64,000 bases of DNA from Tenrec ecaudatus (GCF_050624435.1 NC_134543.1:123766475-123830474), one strand, 5' to 3'; counted from the stretch's first letter, positions 44,492-55,500 are shown. A program made the numbers and translations. Notes: generated by a model not told the origin, from the letters alone.

Positions 44492-45897
44492 TTGTTGGTT
44501 GGTTAGTCTTCATTGGTTCTGTTATGTCTATCTATATTAGATAGGCATGAGAAGCAAGCCCGAGGAGAAAGAAATGGGACCAATGGTTTCCAAGGGACTT
44601 GGTGGGAGGACGAGGTGGGGGAAGGAAGCATTGAACAAACAGAGTTACAGACAGGGGAACAACTAGGGATCTAAAATCAACCACGAGGGGGGAGTAGAAA
44701 TCCTAATAGTGTGGGAGCTGCTATAATATAGCGGGAGGGATTACTGAGAAGCAAACAAGGGCCGAGCATATAGTGGGACAGGATGAAGGTAAAAGGAAAT
44801 AGAGGAAAGAACTAGGAAGTAAGACTATTTATAGAGGTACAAACATAGAGGTATACATATGTAAATATATTAATGGATAGCAATAAGGGCATTGGCCTAT
44901 GTACATATATTTATATGGCTATACATTGAGGCAATGGATGGATTCTGGGCCTCTAATGTATTCCCTCAACACAAGAACATTTTGTTATAATAATGTGGCA
45001 TTGGGTGATGCCCACCACCCTGACAGGATTGCTGAAGACAAACAAGGTGCATAAGCAAATGTGAAGAAAGCAGATGGTGCCTGGCTATTAAAAGATATAG
45101 CATCTGAGGTCTTAAAAGCTTAAAGCCCAACAAGGGACCATCTCACAGGAAAGCAACAAAGCCCTCATGGAAGAAGCACCCCAACATGTGTGATCATGAG
45201 GTGTCGGTGGGAACAGACATCAGAATTCCAAAGCTAAACAACCTCATTGGGGTGATGGAAAGGTCAAGCTGGAGACCAAGAGCCCACCCATGGATAATTG
45301 GATGTCCCTGTGCAGAGGTGCTGCGCAGAGGAGAAAATGCATCCAGGAGGCAGGTCAGCACCGACAAAACCCACAACATTCCTCTAGTTCTTTCATCTTT
45401 CTTCCCCCCCCCCCCCGCCACTATTACGATCTCAGTTCACTCTCGAAATCCCCACTAGATCAATGGACAGATGGTGTCACAGAGAAGATTCTAACATATG
45501 GAATTCAGGAAAAAGCAACCCCCCTCAGAAACAGTAATGGGAGCAATGATTACAGGAGGATAGGGAAGGGAAGGGGGAGAAAGTGGGGGAAGGGGGAATG
45601 GATAACAATGATGGTGGAATAACCCACCCATGCCCAAAGGGGGCGAATACCAGGACAGTAGGTGAAGGGATAGAATGGGTGGTGTAATATGTGTTTACAT
45701 AATAATAACAATGCATACTATATTAAGGGTTTGCAGGGTGGCAGGGTGGGGGAGGGGGGAAAAGAGGATCTGATACCAAAGGGCTCAAGAAGAAAGATAA
45801 TGTTTAGAAACTGCTGATGCCAACAATTGTACATGTCCACTTGTGATAACAGATGTGCTTGTGCAATATATGTAAGAGCCCCGAATAAAATGATCTA
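43555..45897 (+). mobile_element. L1 3' region with a 2.3-kb 3' UTR
   Basis: The longest uninterrupted copy of the L1 3' UTR in the window. It starts near 'gactggtgtctggctaccat', includes a (TTTC)n tract and passes 'ttattccctcaacacaagaa'-type sequence near 44960. It then runs through 'ggaagaagcaccccaacatg' and 'gtgatcatgaggtgtcggtg' to 'agagccccgaataaaatgat' at about 45895. No ORF2 coding sequence is evident, so either the 3' UTR is unusually long or the 5' part is extremely decayed. The 5' end is approximate. Confidence 0.8.
44442..44491 (+). repeat. (TTTC)n microsatellite
   Basis: About twelve uninterrupted TTTC units within the L1 3' UTR, ending ttccttg. Likely length-polymorphic. Confidence 0.95.
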
Positions 45898-46903
45898 TTT
45901 TAATTTAAATTTTAAAAATAACATAAAACAAAAAGCAAACTTAAAAAATAAAATCATTGCCCTAAAGTAATCTTTCAAACTTAAAGTAAAAATAAAACCC
46001 TGCACAACTTGTTAAAACCAAATATTAGTTTAGTTTAACTAGTAAAACATAAAGGAGCCTTGGTGGCATACAGGCTTCTCCTTGGGGTATTACCTGCAAA
46101 GATGAGCCGATTCTCAGGAAGAGTTATAGTCTGGAAACCCACAGGGCCTGTTCCACTCTGTCCTGATAGAGGGCCTATGAGTTGACCTGGAATTGTGAGT
46201 TTTTAGTGAAAATAACTTTCGCTTGCATCCTTCCATATGGGGTCAGGGTGACAGCAGCAAGTCAGAAGATGAGACAGGAATCTTAGGGGGTCGTGAGTGT
46301 ATGTAAATTGGGGATGGAACAATTCCTAAAAGGAGGGTCTGACTGGCTGCACAATGCATCAAAGCATGTCGTCGTGTCACTGAATTGTACACAACAAAGG
46401 GAGAAATGATTTCACTGGTGCAAGTGTTGCTAGGTATATTCTCAAGAACAGTAAAAGGATTTTTTTTTTTTTTTTTTAGTAAAGGATAAGAAACGTGACG
46501 AGAAGAAGTCTTCTCTGGCACACACAAGACACCACGAGTCAGAATCAACTCCAGGGGGGCTAAGTTTTTTGTTTTTCTTGTTGTTTTTGAGTTTCAAAAA
46601 TCCAGTGCGAAAAAGAGAAAAGAAAGGAAATAGGCAAAAAGCCGTATTAGGAGCAGAATTTCATCATCATTATTACCTTGGTCTAACATGTCCATAAAAT
46701 AACCTGGGCCCATGAAAAAAAATCTTGGGACATCAGGATTTGTAAATATTCAGTTCTGTTGACCCAATTGTTTTAGAATTCGATAAGACGTGTGGTGTTC
46801 CTTTCTAAAATCCATTAATTCAATCAAGACCAAAGGAGAGACAAGAGAGCTAGTATCAAGAAGGATAACGCTTTATGAAGTAAAGGAGATAAGCTTTGTA
46901 TCG
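45898..46903. other. Intergenic with AfroSINE pieces
   Basis: 46052-46200 is an AfroSINE in sense (ggagccttggtggcatacag to ctatgagttgacctgg). 46525-46560 is a SINE tail scrap (ccacgagtcagaatcaactc). A T-run lies at 46460-46478. The remainder is AT-rich and unrecognised. Confidence 0.6.
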
Positions 46904-47379
46904 CAGCAGTTCTCAGCCTGTGGGTCACCACCCCTTTGGGGGTGGAACACAGAGGTCACCTAAGACCATCAGAAAACACATATGTCCAATGGTCTTAAGA
47001 ACCGGGACACCGCTCCTCTATCCATCTCCAGGCGGGTCGCCCACATGCAGATACGCCCACATATGAGTACCCAGCATGAAGACTGTTACCCATGCTACAC
47101 CATGCTTCTAGACAAAATTTCATTTATTTGTCATTAGCAATAAATGTTTCATGATATATTAGGACATATTGTTTTTGTGATGAACCACTATGCTTTAATT
47201 ATGTTCAATTTGTAACAATGAAAATACATCCTGCCTATCAGATATTTGCATTATGATTCATAACAGTAGCAGAACTACAAGGATGAAGTAGCCATGAAAA
47301 TAATTTTATGGCTGGCAGTCAAGGCAACAAGAGGCACTATATGAGCGGGTCATGGCATTAGGCAGGTTGAGAACTGCAG
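46904..47379 (+). mobile_element. SPIN hAT transposon, nonautonomous (SPIN_NA-like)
   Basis: About 476 bp. It starts cagcagttctcagcctgtgg and gtcaccacccctttgggggt, continues 'ccgctcctctatccatctcc' and 'ggcgggtcgcccacatgcag', and ends 'ggcaggttgagaactgcag', which is the terminal inverted repeat. The order matches the SPIN (SPace INvader) consensus I know. No transposase is encoded. An 8-bp target duplication is not convincing by eye. Confidence 0.92.
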
Positions 47380-47941
47380 CATTAGAGAGAGTCTGAGTGG
47401 AGAGGAAGCTTTGGTCTGCATCCCTTCTTAGGTTAGCAGAGGCCTTTATCAAAGAGATGATAATCCTTTCCATCCACCCTACAGCTGGCGAGGCAGAAAT
47501 ACGAGCTAGCTCATGACATCAGAACCAGAACACTACCGCAGAGCCCGTTTCCAACAGCCATCCGTCAAAAAGGCAGTGCTCGGTCTACACATGGTGAGTA
47601 GGTGTGCTTTTTAGCCACTGTGAAAGTGCTGCTGGTGGATAGGATATTCTGTTTTAAAGAATAGCTGATACGCAAAATCAAAGCGACGTGGGTTTCAGAT
47701 CTGGTCCTTGCCAATTACTCGCTGTGTCTTGACACCCAAATAAGAAGATGACAACCCCGTTGCTGTCAACTCAACTCCAACTCTTGGCGATGCTGAGTGT
47801 TACCAAGTAGACCCCCTCCATACGGGTCTCCTGGATGTTATTTTCTAAGTAGAAATACTTCCAAGTGGATGTGAACTGTCACCCCTTAATTCTTTATTTG
47901 TAGAGAGGACAATCTTCCCAAGCCCGCCCAATTTTTGTAAG
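47380..47941. other. Intergenic with an AfroSINE scrap
   Basis: 47748-47890 carries a reverse AfroSINE remnant (cccgttgctgtcaactcaac). The rest is unrecognised. Confidence 0.5.
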
Positions 47942-48061
47942 TGTGGAAGTTACATAATCTGGTGTCAACTTGTGAATGGGTGGAGGTTAGCCTGTCAATC
48001 AGGTCGCAGCTTCATGACCTCTTTTGGGGGTGCTATGGAGATAACTAGCACGCTGGGGGTG

Positions 48062-48107
<46 letters not shown>

Positions 48108-48456
48108 CCTGTGAGACATTCCTGTTGACAAGGAGCTACGCGAGGGCCCTGCAGCTGGAGGTGCCACATGGAGACCCACGCCAGTGCTGAGATGCTTACA
48201 TTCCACTGGCTCCACAAGACTTTCCACCCACTGGCCTGTGATCTTCCTGCATTCGGCATCACCGCATGTGTTGCATAAGTCTGAAGAGGAATTTATAGAT
48301 TGGTTTTGGACATATGAGTTAATATTGGACTTATGGACTTGATTTGGACTGGGCTCGGATGTTTTCTCAATATTCAATTGCTCTTGTATATAAAACTCTT
48401 TTCTTATGCTTATGAGTGTTTATGAATTTGTTTCTCTAGTCTTCCAGACTAATACA
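47942..48456 (+). repeat. Solo-LTR-like fossil, subfamily A, with (AC)n
   Basis: Starts TGTGGAAGTTACATAATC, carries 'gcctgtcaatcaggtcgcag', an expanded (CA)n tract (48063-48107), a TATA-like 'tgtatataaaactctt' and ends 'ttgtttctctagtcttcc...aataca'. TG start, CA end, no coding region: consistent with a MaLR-like solo LTR. Old, broken. Confidence 0.72.
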
Positions 48457-48559
48457 TTAAGGATTAAAAGATCATATATTAAAAGCCTGTTACACTGTGT
48501 ATAATACATAGAATCATTTAATAAATTTCTATACTACTTTTCTCTTTTCATAATGGACT

Positions 48560-48710
48560 ATAGGCGTGCCTAAGAAGTGCAAACAGCTAAGGTACTTGGC
48601 ACTAACCAAAAGATTAGTGTGGGGTTCACCCAAAAGGGCCTTCAAAAACAGACCTAATCATCTACTTCCAAAAAAATCAGTCACTGAAAATTCTATGTAA
48701 ATGTGATTCA
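48560..48710 (+). repeat. AfroSINE, decayed
   Basis: Head 'gtgcctaagaagtgcaaaca', 'aaaagattagtgtggggttc' and a shortened body are the main landmarks. Confidence 0.6.
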
Positions 48711-48891
48711 TACATAAGGGAGCCTCAAAATCCTGGGGAAATTCCATTAACTTCTCATTCTATTTTCCCACGGACTGAGAGTGTGCTGTTTTATTTTGAA
48801 TTCTTTAATATATATATCTACTTCCTGGGTTTCTGGTTTAATTGGTCAGAAGTGAGGCCCGGGCTTGAGTCTTTTAAATACAGAATAAAAT

Positions 48892-49084
48892 AAAAACCAC
48901 TGCCATTGCGTCAATTCCAACCCTACAGGGCAGAGTGGATCTCTTCCACAGAGTGTCTCAGCCTGTAAGTCTTTATGGGAGTAGACAGTCCTATCGTTCT
49001 CCGTGGAGTGGCCGGTGGGCTGGGACCACCAGAGCTGGGGTCAGCAGCCCAACACTTCGCCCACTGAGCCACCAGGACTCCTGC
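48892..49084 (-). repeat. AfroSINE, near full length
   Basis: Tail 'ctgccattgcgtcaattcca', body 'ctttatgggagtagacagtc' and head 'cccactgagccaccaggact' are in reverse order. Well preserved. Confidence 0.88.
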
Positions 49085-49345
49085 ATTAAACATTTTTTAA
49101 ATTTTTCTTGAAAATTTGGAGAAGGTTCACTGCTCAGATCATCAGTTTCACATGTAACATTTCATACACATTTTGCTTCAACTCATGCATTGCAATCCCT
49201 TCAGTTTACCCTCACTTATCCCACTTCCTCCCTGTGTTTCCTGCTTCCATTTCTCTTTCTTTCCTAACCCTCTAAACTTTGTCCTTGGGGAACACTGTCC
49301 TTTTGATCTTCTAACGCAGGGGGTGAGATCAGTTTCAGACTTGAA
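49085..49345 (-). repeat. LINE 3' region scrap, antisense
   Basis: 'catttcatacacattttgct', 'ccctgtgtttcctgcttcca' and 'ctctaaactttgtccttggg' match the block at 40200-40350. Same LINE type, family uncertain. Confidence 0.5.
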
Positions 49346-49958
49346 TGGTGAGATAGTTTATTGTGCCAACTTGGCCCATAAGCACATGTGGGGTTAACTG
49401 AAGGGCAGAGAGATAATGGCTCCAGGAGTCTCGCCTTTCGAGTTCTCAGGTCTCTTGCTCTCTGATGGTCGGACCAGGGTGCAGCTGCCTTAGCCAGTTC
49501 CCTGATTCAGCTGGCAAGGCTCACTTCCTGCAAGACCTCCCTGAGGAGATGCCGCATGAACCTACCCCGATGCAGCCCTGGGTTCTGGAGCAGCCGTGTG
49601 GAGGTGCCTGCTAGCACTGAGATGTTCATACATTCACTGATTCAGCTTTCCTCCTGCAGTTGGAATCATTGCGTCTGTTTTGTGAGATGGAGGAGGACTT
49701 TATGGATTGGTGTTGGACATATGGATTGGTGTTGGACATATGGATTGGTGTTGGACATATGGATTGGTGTTGGACATATGGATTGGTGTTGAACATATGG
49801 ATTGGTGTTGGACATTTATGGGTTAATGTTGGACTTGTGGGCTTGGGCAGCACTGGGTTGGGATGTTTTCTTGATGCACACTTAACTTTTATATAAAACT
49901 CTCTCTTATACATGAGGTTTCTGTGGATTTGTTTCTCTAAAGTACCCAGACTCACACA
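49346..49958 (+). repeat. Solo-LTR-like fossil, subfamily B, with internal minisatellite
   Basis: Starts 'ggtgagatagtttattgtgccaac' and ends 'tttctctaaagtacccagac..cacaca'. Shares its TATA-like 3' end with subfamily A but has a different 5' half. A 19-bp tandem array lies inside. Old, broken. Confidence 0.7.
49702..49815 (+). repeat. 19-bp tandem array (six units)
   Basis: Six head-to-tail copies of ATGGATTGGTGTTGGACAT; unit 5 differs by one base (G to A), the others are identical. It arises from a single 'gattggtgttggacatatgg' word present once in sister LTR-like copies. Confidence 0.95.
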
Positions 49959-50164
49959 AATGGTGACTAAAAGGTTTTCAGGAACCACATCAGTCTTTAT
50001 CCTTCCAGTATACCTGGTCTTTTTTTATTTCTATGAATTTTTTGAAGCTCCCTTGGACAGTCGTGCAGCAGCAGTAATACCTAACAATAATTTATAAGTA
50101 GGTAAATATATATTCTAAATAAATGAGGGAAGTCCTACAGGCGTACACCTGCATACATACATTG

Positions 50165-50545
50165 GTATGGTTGTGTATGTTTCTTTTTTGAACAGTTTTA
50201 TTGGCACATAATTCACATAGCATACACTTAAATAATTCAATCATTCACTCATATCAAGGAGAGTTCTACAATCATTACCATATCAATTTTAGAAAACCCC
50301 CCACCCCCATGGTTAAATCACCTTTAAAGTGAGTTGGGCAATCAGTCAGTTCTAGTGCTCTTCCCCTTCCGTCTTCATTTCCCACTCCTAAAATCCCCCT
50401 TCCCTACCCATCGCCCCACCCCTGCATCCCTATCATCCCTGTGTCAGTTATTATCACTAGGCATCCACTCCACCTGTGGGTCACAAACTAGGAAGCCTCA
50501 CAAAAACAATAAAATTCAAATTCAAAATAAGATGGTAAGGATAAA
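50165..50545 (-). repeat. Old L1/HAL1-type fragment, antisense
   Basis: 'gttttattggcacataattc', 'caattttagaaaaccccccac' and the pyrimidine-rich stretch after it are typical of ancient L1 read in reverse. Confidence 0.55.
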
Positions 50546-50667
50546 ATCATAATAATAATTTAAAGACCAAAATACAAATAATGAGTAAGAAAGCTAAGAC
50601 TCTCATCAACATGCCGAAAGCCACGGAATAAATATCTGTCATAGAACAAGGAAGAGATACTTTCACA

Positions 50668-50856
50668 CAGAACCAACTCAGGTTGGGTCTTGACCCTTTA
50701 ATACAGTTTCTCATGCTGTAGTGACCCCCCAACCATAAAATTATTTTTGTTGCTATTTCATAACTGTAATTTTGCTGCTGTTATGACTTGGGCGACACCT
50801 GTGAAAGGGTAATTTGACCCCCAAAGGGGTCATGACCCCCAAATTGTGAACCATTG
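50668..50856 (-). mobile_element. Short SPIN derivative
   Basis: About 190 bp with both SPIN ends and a large internal deletion: 'ccctttaatacagtttctca', 'gaccccccaaccataaaatt', 'ttgctgctgttatgact', then 'gcgacacctgtgaaagggt' and 'ccaaaggggtcatgaccccc'. Orientation is opposite to the copy at 46904. This is the MITE-like form also seen in other SPIN-bearing mammals. Confidence 0.82.
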
Positions 50857-51204
50857 GTCTATAGGGAGGTCATCTGGCCAAGTCACGAGTTTGATTCAGC
50901 ATATTCAACATTACAATAGTCTCTGCCCGATGGCAGGGCTGTTTAAGACTCTTGCCTGTGGCTGGAGTGGATCTGCCAGTGGTTCAGTCTCAGCAGATGC
51001 TCTGCAGATGGGCTTTGGGTCCCCACTGTCCTCCGTAACCTTCTACAGATTGGTTGTTCATAATCTTAGCGCTGATATTTTTCCTTTCACCATAGTAGTA
51101 TGTTTTCCCTCATATTTGAATTTTTAATCATCATCTTTGGATCACACAAGCTGGTGTACTTCTCCTTGCTTAGATGGCTGCTGGTAATACAAGCCTTTAC
51201 GACC
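50857..51204. other. Intergenic, nothing recognised
   Basis: Sequence between the short SPIN and the next LTR-like fossil. Possibly decayed L1 antisense ('attggttgttcataatctta'), but not enough to call. Confidence 0.4.
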
Positions 51205-51795
51205 TATGATAGTTAGGTTTATTGTGCCAACTAGGCTTCCATAGGAACACGTGGGTGGGGTTTAATCAGGTTGCAGCTTGTTTGGAGGGCAACATGATAA
51301 ATGGCTTTCCAAGGCCGGCCCCCATCCCTCTCTCTCCCTGGTGATTGGGCTAGTCCTTTGCCTCAACTGTGCACTGCACTAGATGTCATGGATCCTCGAG
51401 CTCCAGAGCTTGAGGTTCCAACAGGACCTGCTTCGCCAAGCTTCTTGAGGATTCAGCAGGACCACTTAGCTTTCGTCCTGCGCTACTGGCCTCGACTTTG
51501 CCTCACCTTCCCATCTTCCTGTCCTTGCTGTCCCATCCGGCTTGTCTTGCCTGAGGGCAGACTCCACTGTCTGCTACCTTGGCCTTGGACCAGCAGCCCA
51601 AGTGAGTTGAAGGACCTTCAGTACATTAACTGTTCCACGAAAGTGAGTTGAACTGAGTCCTGTACTACTGTTTGGACTAATTAACTATCATATAATATAT
51701 ATATTATATATAACCCTGCATGTGTGTGTATATTTATATATATGTAATCATAAGTGTCCTACTTTTGTTTCTCTAGAGAACCCTGGCAAACACAA
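51205..51795 (+). repeat. Solo-LTR-like fossil, subfamily B
   Basis: Begins 'atgatagttaggtttattgtgccaac', has 'caggttgcagcttgtttgg', and ends 'tttctctagagaaccctggcaaacaca', which resembles the mammalian MaLR LTR terminus. AT-rich run 51690-51740. Old, broken. Confidence 0.65.
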
Positions 51796-52369
51796 GACCC
51801 CTGACACTATTCTACTTGAGAGCTGGGTACCATCTCTTTCCTTTACCGCACTTTTCTGTACCACCCTTATCTTCTGTGATCCTTTTATGAAGGTGCATAT
51901 AGAGCAGGGCCATGTGGTCAGAGCTAAGTGTTCTTGAATTGGGGCTAGAGTTAAGTGGGAGCCCAGGCTCCATCTGCTTTTCCATGGGCTTGCACGTCTC
52001 CGGTGGACTTTGGCGGTCAACCCTGTAACAATAACTGCATCTGTAGAGCCACGGGCCAATCAGCAGCCAAACAATCAGAGTACTCACGCCCAAAAAGAAA
52101 AGAAAAGAAAAGAAAACTCACAAAAAAGCAAGCTACATCCCTGCTCCCCTGAGCTCAGCTGTAGCAGGGGGCTTGAGGAAGGATGTACAGTAATCTCCCT
52201 CTCAGTTTTGGAGGCCTGTCCTAAGCACAGGGCTGGCTCGTAAAGGCACAAAAGGACATTAAAATTAAAAAAAGCAATCTACAAGCAGGAAAGCAGAAAC
52301 CGACGTAAATAAGAAGTCCAGCATTGTCAAAACACCTGCTGGGGTATGTGTCGACTGCACTGTTAACAT
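51796..52369. other. Intergenic, nothing clear
   Basis: Contains a (AAAAG)n tract at 52095-52115. Remaining sequence is unrecognised, possibly the end of the antisense L1 that follows. Confidence 0.4.
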
Positions 52370-53840
52370 CGTCAATTTTACAGTGACACACCACTCCAAA
52401 TACTGTCGGGATGAAGACTCTATGCGAGCACAGTTTCACCTTGAGCCACATCCCACGAGCTTTTGCCCCACACCGTTTGATCTCTCATCTGATTGGGCTC
52501 TGTTGACCCTAAGCATGGGGGTTGATGCCTGTGGGGTCTTCCTGGACCCACTCCCCAAAGTGTTGATCCCTCCTGTTCAGTGGATCCCCACCTGTCGAGT
52601 CACTGCAGGGTGGGCACTGAGACACTACATGCATGGTGATCCTAGGGCCCTTTCCACCAGATACCCACCAAGCCGGGGCTTCCCCCAGGTCCGACGACTG
52701 GCACTTGTACAATCGTAGGGCGGGCACACTCCGCTTCCTCTCCCATCCGAGTACCCAGCCCTCAGTTCAAGGGTGCGGGAAGTTTTGAGGTAGGGTTCAG
52801 TTCATGCAGCGTGGCCTCTGGGTTAAGTCCTTCTGGTGTAGCCCCTGCATTGTGCCCTCCTCCATGCCAGGTCAGCTTCCATGATCATCGTGATGCTTGG
52901 TCCATGGTGTGGTCCACCACAGGTTGGGTAGAAACAAATTAGTAGTGTCTATCCAGGTACCTAAAATCTGGTCCATTGTTCCCCTAGCTTCCCTATACTC
53001 ATTGTTTAGCATCTCTTCCCGATATGTGGTTAGTTCTCCCCAAACACCCACCATACTCACCAGCAGAACTACCAGTGTCTCCTCCACAGTGTAGGTGGTC
53101 CCCTCTTGTGGGCTCAGCTTGAATTTCCAGAAAGCTCCTCCTTTCATTCCTTGGTGGGGGGTGGTGGCAATGATTTGCCCCAGTCATGTGTCAATGTCAT
53201 ATAGCCTCAAGTGGATGGCCATCTCTTTCTTGAAGGGGTAATTCCCCTTTCTTGAAGGGGTAACCCCACACAATGTGGGGTCTCCTTCACATCAGCTCTT
53301 GTGAAGGGCACGAAAGGGAGATGATGTATGGTTCATGGCCCGTAGGTAGCCTTCTCTCCTTCTGTTCAGGAATTGGTTCCTAGGATTAGTTAAGTTGGTG
53401 TTTCTTCATATAGTAGTGCGTTCGTACAATGCTCATCTTTCTGTGTTTGACTCACTTCACTCAGCATAATGGTTTCCAAGTCCTGCTACATCATGGGGTG
53501 TTTCATGCTTTTGTCTCTGTTTGTTTGTTTTAAGGATGCATTGTGTGTAGGTACCATAGTTTCTTTATCTCTTCTTCTACCGTTGGACATCTAGTCTACT
53601 TCCAGGGTCTTGCTATTGTGAACTGTGCTGTTATGAACCCGGGAAAGCACAACGCCACTTGTATTGTGTCTCTTATTTCGTTAAGGTATATGCCTAATAG
53701 TGGGATTGCTGGGTTATAAGGGATTTCAATGTCTAGTTGCTTAAAATATTGCCATATCATTTTCCAGTGACTGTATGTAGTTACAAGTTCACCAGCAGTG
53801 TATACAAGTTCCAATCTCTTGGTGGCATATGTTTCTATAT
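52370..53840 (-). mobile_element. L1 3' half, antisense
   Basis: Reverse strand holds the end of ORF2 and 3' UTR: 'tatgcctaatagtgggattgc', 'cattccatgttgttat'-type words are replaced here by 'actgtgctgttatgaaccc' and 'tcactcagcataatggtttcc', all standard L1 landmarks read backwards. Ends at about 53830 next to a MITE. Many stops. Confidence 0.75.
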
Positions 53841-53845
53841 GCATA

Positions 53846-53923
53846 CGAGAGGGTTTCAAAAACTTCATGGAAAAATGGAAGAATGAAAATAATGGAATTT
53901 TCCTGTAAACTTTTGAAGCCATC
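53846..53923. mobile_element. Small TTCAAAAA-ended MITE
   Basis: 78 bp whose ends are inverted: GGTTTCAAAAACTTCATGG at left, and GGCTTCAAAAGTTTACAGG when the right end is reversed. Partial relatives begin at 40147 (gctccaaaaagttcatgg) and 48719. Mariner-type size and structure; target duplication not certain. Confidence 0.6.
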
Positions 53924-53959
53924 TTTGCTAATGCTACAAGCATATTCGTGGAATAAAGC

Positions 53960-54790
53960 ACACAGAGGGCACAGTTCTAGAAGCCACTTAAGCATTAGGA
54001 TTAAAGCACCACACCTGAAGGTAAAGGTCTGACCCATGGGAGACATCTAGTTCAAATGGCAAAACACAACTCATAAAGATAATATCCTACATCCTAGGAG
54101 TGTCCTGAAACGTTGAAGTTGCCTTCTCAGAGGCAACGCTTGGTCTCTTCCCACCTGAGGCATAAGAAAATGAAGGAAAATGAAAACTCAAGGGAGCAAT
54201 TAATCCAAAGAACTAATGGCCCACATGGACCACAGCCTCCTCTGACCGCAGACTGGAAGAACTAGATGGTGCCGGGCTACTACTGTTAACCACTCTAACC
54301 CCATCACAAACGAAGGTCCTGGTTAGAATGGGCAGAACAGTGTAGAACAAAATTCAAAGGGAAAAGAGAGAGAGAGACCAGACTCCAGGCTTAAAGGTGT
54401 GAAACAGGTTAGAGGAACACCTGCAACTATTGCCTTAAGACCATTTTCTACCTTGAAACTATAGATCCATAGCCAGGTGGATGAAACCTCAGAACCCGTC
54501 TTGTAACCTATTTTCACCTGCAATTGTGTTCCTGTCGCAAACATGGACCTTTCCCCACTTCTGTCTTCCCCCTCTAACACTGAGGGGTTGACCTGCCACC
54601 AATCAGGATCTTGTGATGATTTCCTGGAGACTGGGCGTCAGTAGTGTTCACTGGCCTCCATGCTGGGACCATACTGAGGGTTTTTTTCTCTTCTGGGATC
54701 ACTGTCTTCAGCTTGTCTTTGTCCTGAAGAAGGAGTCTCTAGGAGTCAGAAAGGACTCAATGACAAGCGAGAGTTAGGGGAATATAATGG
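53960..54790 (+). repeat. Afrotherian LINE 3' UTR-like sequence
   Basis: 'ggcaaaacacaactcataaa', 'cccacatggaccacagcctc', 'tggaagaactagatggtgcc' and 'gtagaacaaaattcaaaggg' are blocks I associate with afrotherian LINE 3' UTRs. Family assignment is from memory. Confidence 0.5.
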
Positions 54791-54894
54791 TCTATAGAGA
54801 AAGGAAAAGGAGGTCGGTCTTGAAAGAAAAGAGATAAAGACATTCTTGGCGCTCTCTTCCAGCCAAATAATAGACAATGTGTTTGGAGAATATG

Positions 54895-55500
54895 GAACCC
54901 ACGTAGAGCAGTTCATTACACATTGGACTGCTAACTACAAAGTTAGCAGTTCGAACCCAGCAGCTGCCCTGAGGAAGAAACATGAGGCGTTCAGCTTCTC
55001 TAAATATTTACAGCCTCAACACCCATAGAGAGAGCAGCTCTACTCTGTGCTATAGGGTTACTGGGTTAGGTTGGATTGACTAGAGAAACAAATCCAGGGA
55101 CATTCACATGTTTATAAGAAGGAACACTATATCAAAGAGTAATTGTAAATTAGGAAAACATCCCAGCCCAGTCCAGATCAAGTCCTTAAGTTCAATATTA
55201 GGCCATAAGTCAGATCCTAGTCTATAAATCAGTCTTCAGACTCACACAGTCACATGAAATGATGCGCATGTCTTGTCAACAGGAAGGTGAAGCAGAAAGA
55301 GAGCGTGGCCCATCTTCAGGTAGAAAGAGAGGAAGTTCCCAGAATCCTCATGAGAAGGCCACACCCACAAGGAGGCATCATCAGGCTGTGTCCTGATTGG
55401 CAGGCTCGACTCCACCCTAGACTTCATGATCAAGCTGACATGAAATTATGTAACTACCACAGTTAATATGAGTCGGAATCAACTCAATGGTCATAGGTTG
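54895..55500 (+). repeat. AfroSINE split by an LTR-like fossil
   Basis: Head to body run from 'cgtagagcagttcattacac' to 'tgctatagggttac' (55061). The SINE resumes at 55462 with 'gttaatatgagtcggaatcaac' and ends near 55500. Only a solo-LTR-like element lies between. Confidence 0.88.
55062..55461 (-). repeat. Solo-LTR-like fossil, subfamily A, inside AfroSINE
   Basis: 400 bp. Reverse strand starts TGTGGTAGTTACATAATTTC at 55461 and ends CCTAACCCA at 55062, i.e. TG...CA. It is flanked by GTTAC and GTTAA, a near-perfect 5-bp target duplication, and interrupts a clear AfroSINE. This gives the cleanest boundaries in the family and is the main reason to call it LTR-type. It has no coding region. Confidence 0.8.

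Noticed and set aside
46904-47379. 8-bp target-site duplication for the SPIN copy
   Set aside because: The eight bases on the two sides (ttgtatcg and cattagag) do not match; ends may be misplaced by a few bases or the flank has mutated.
49556-49896. Frames encoding a repetitive WIGVGHMDWC-type protein
   Set aside because: Translation of the 19-bp minisatellite; because 19 is not a multiple of 3 the peptide cycles through all frames. No gene.
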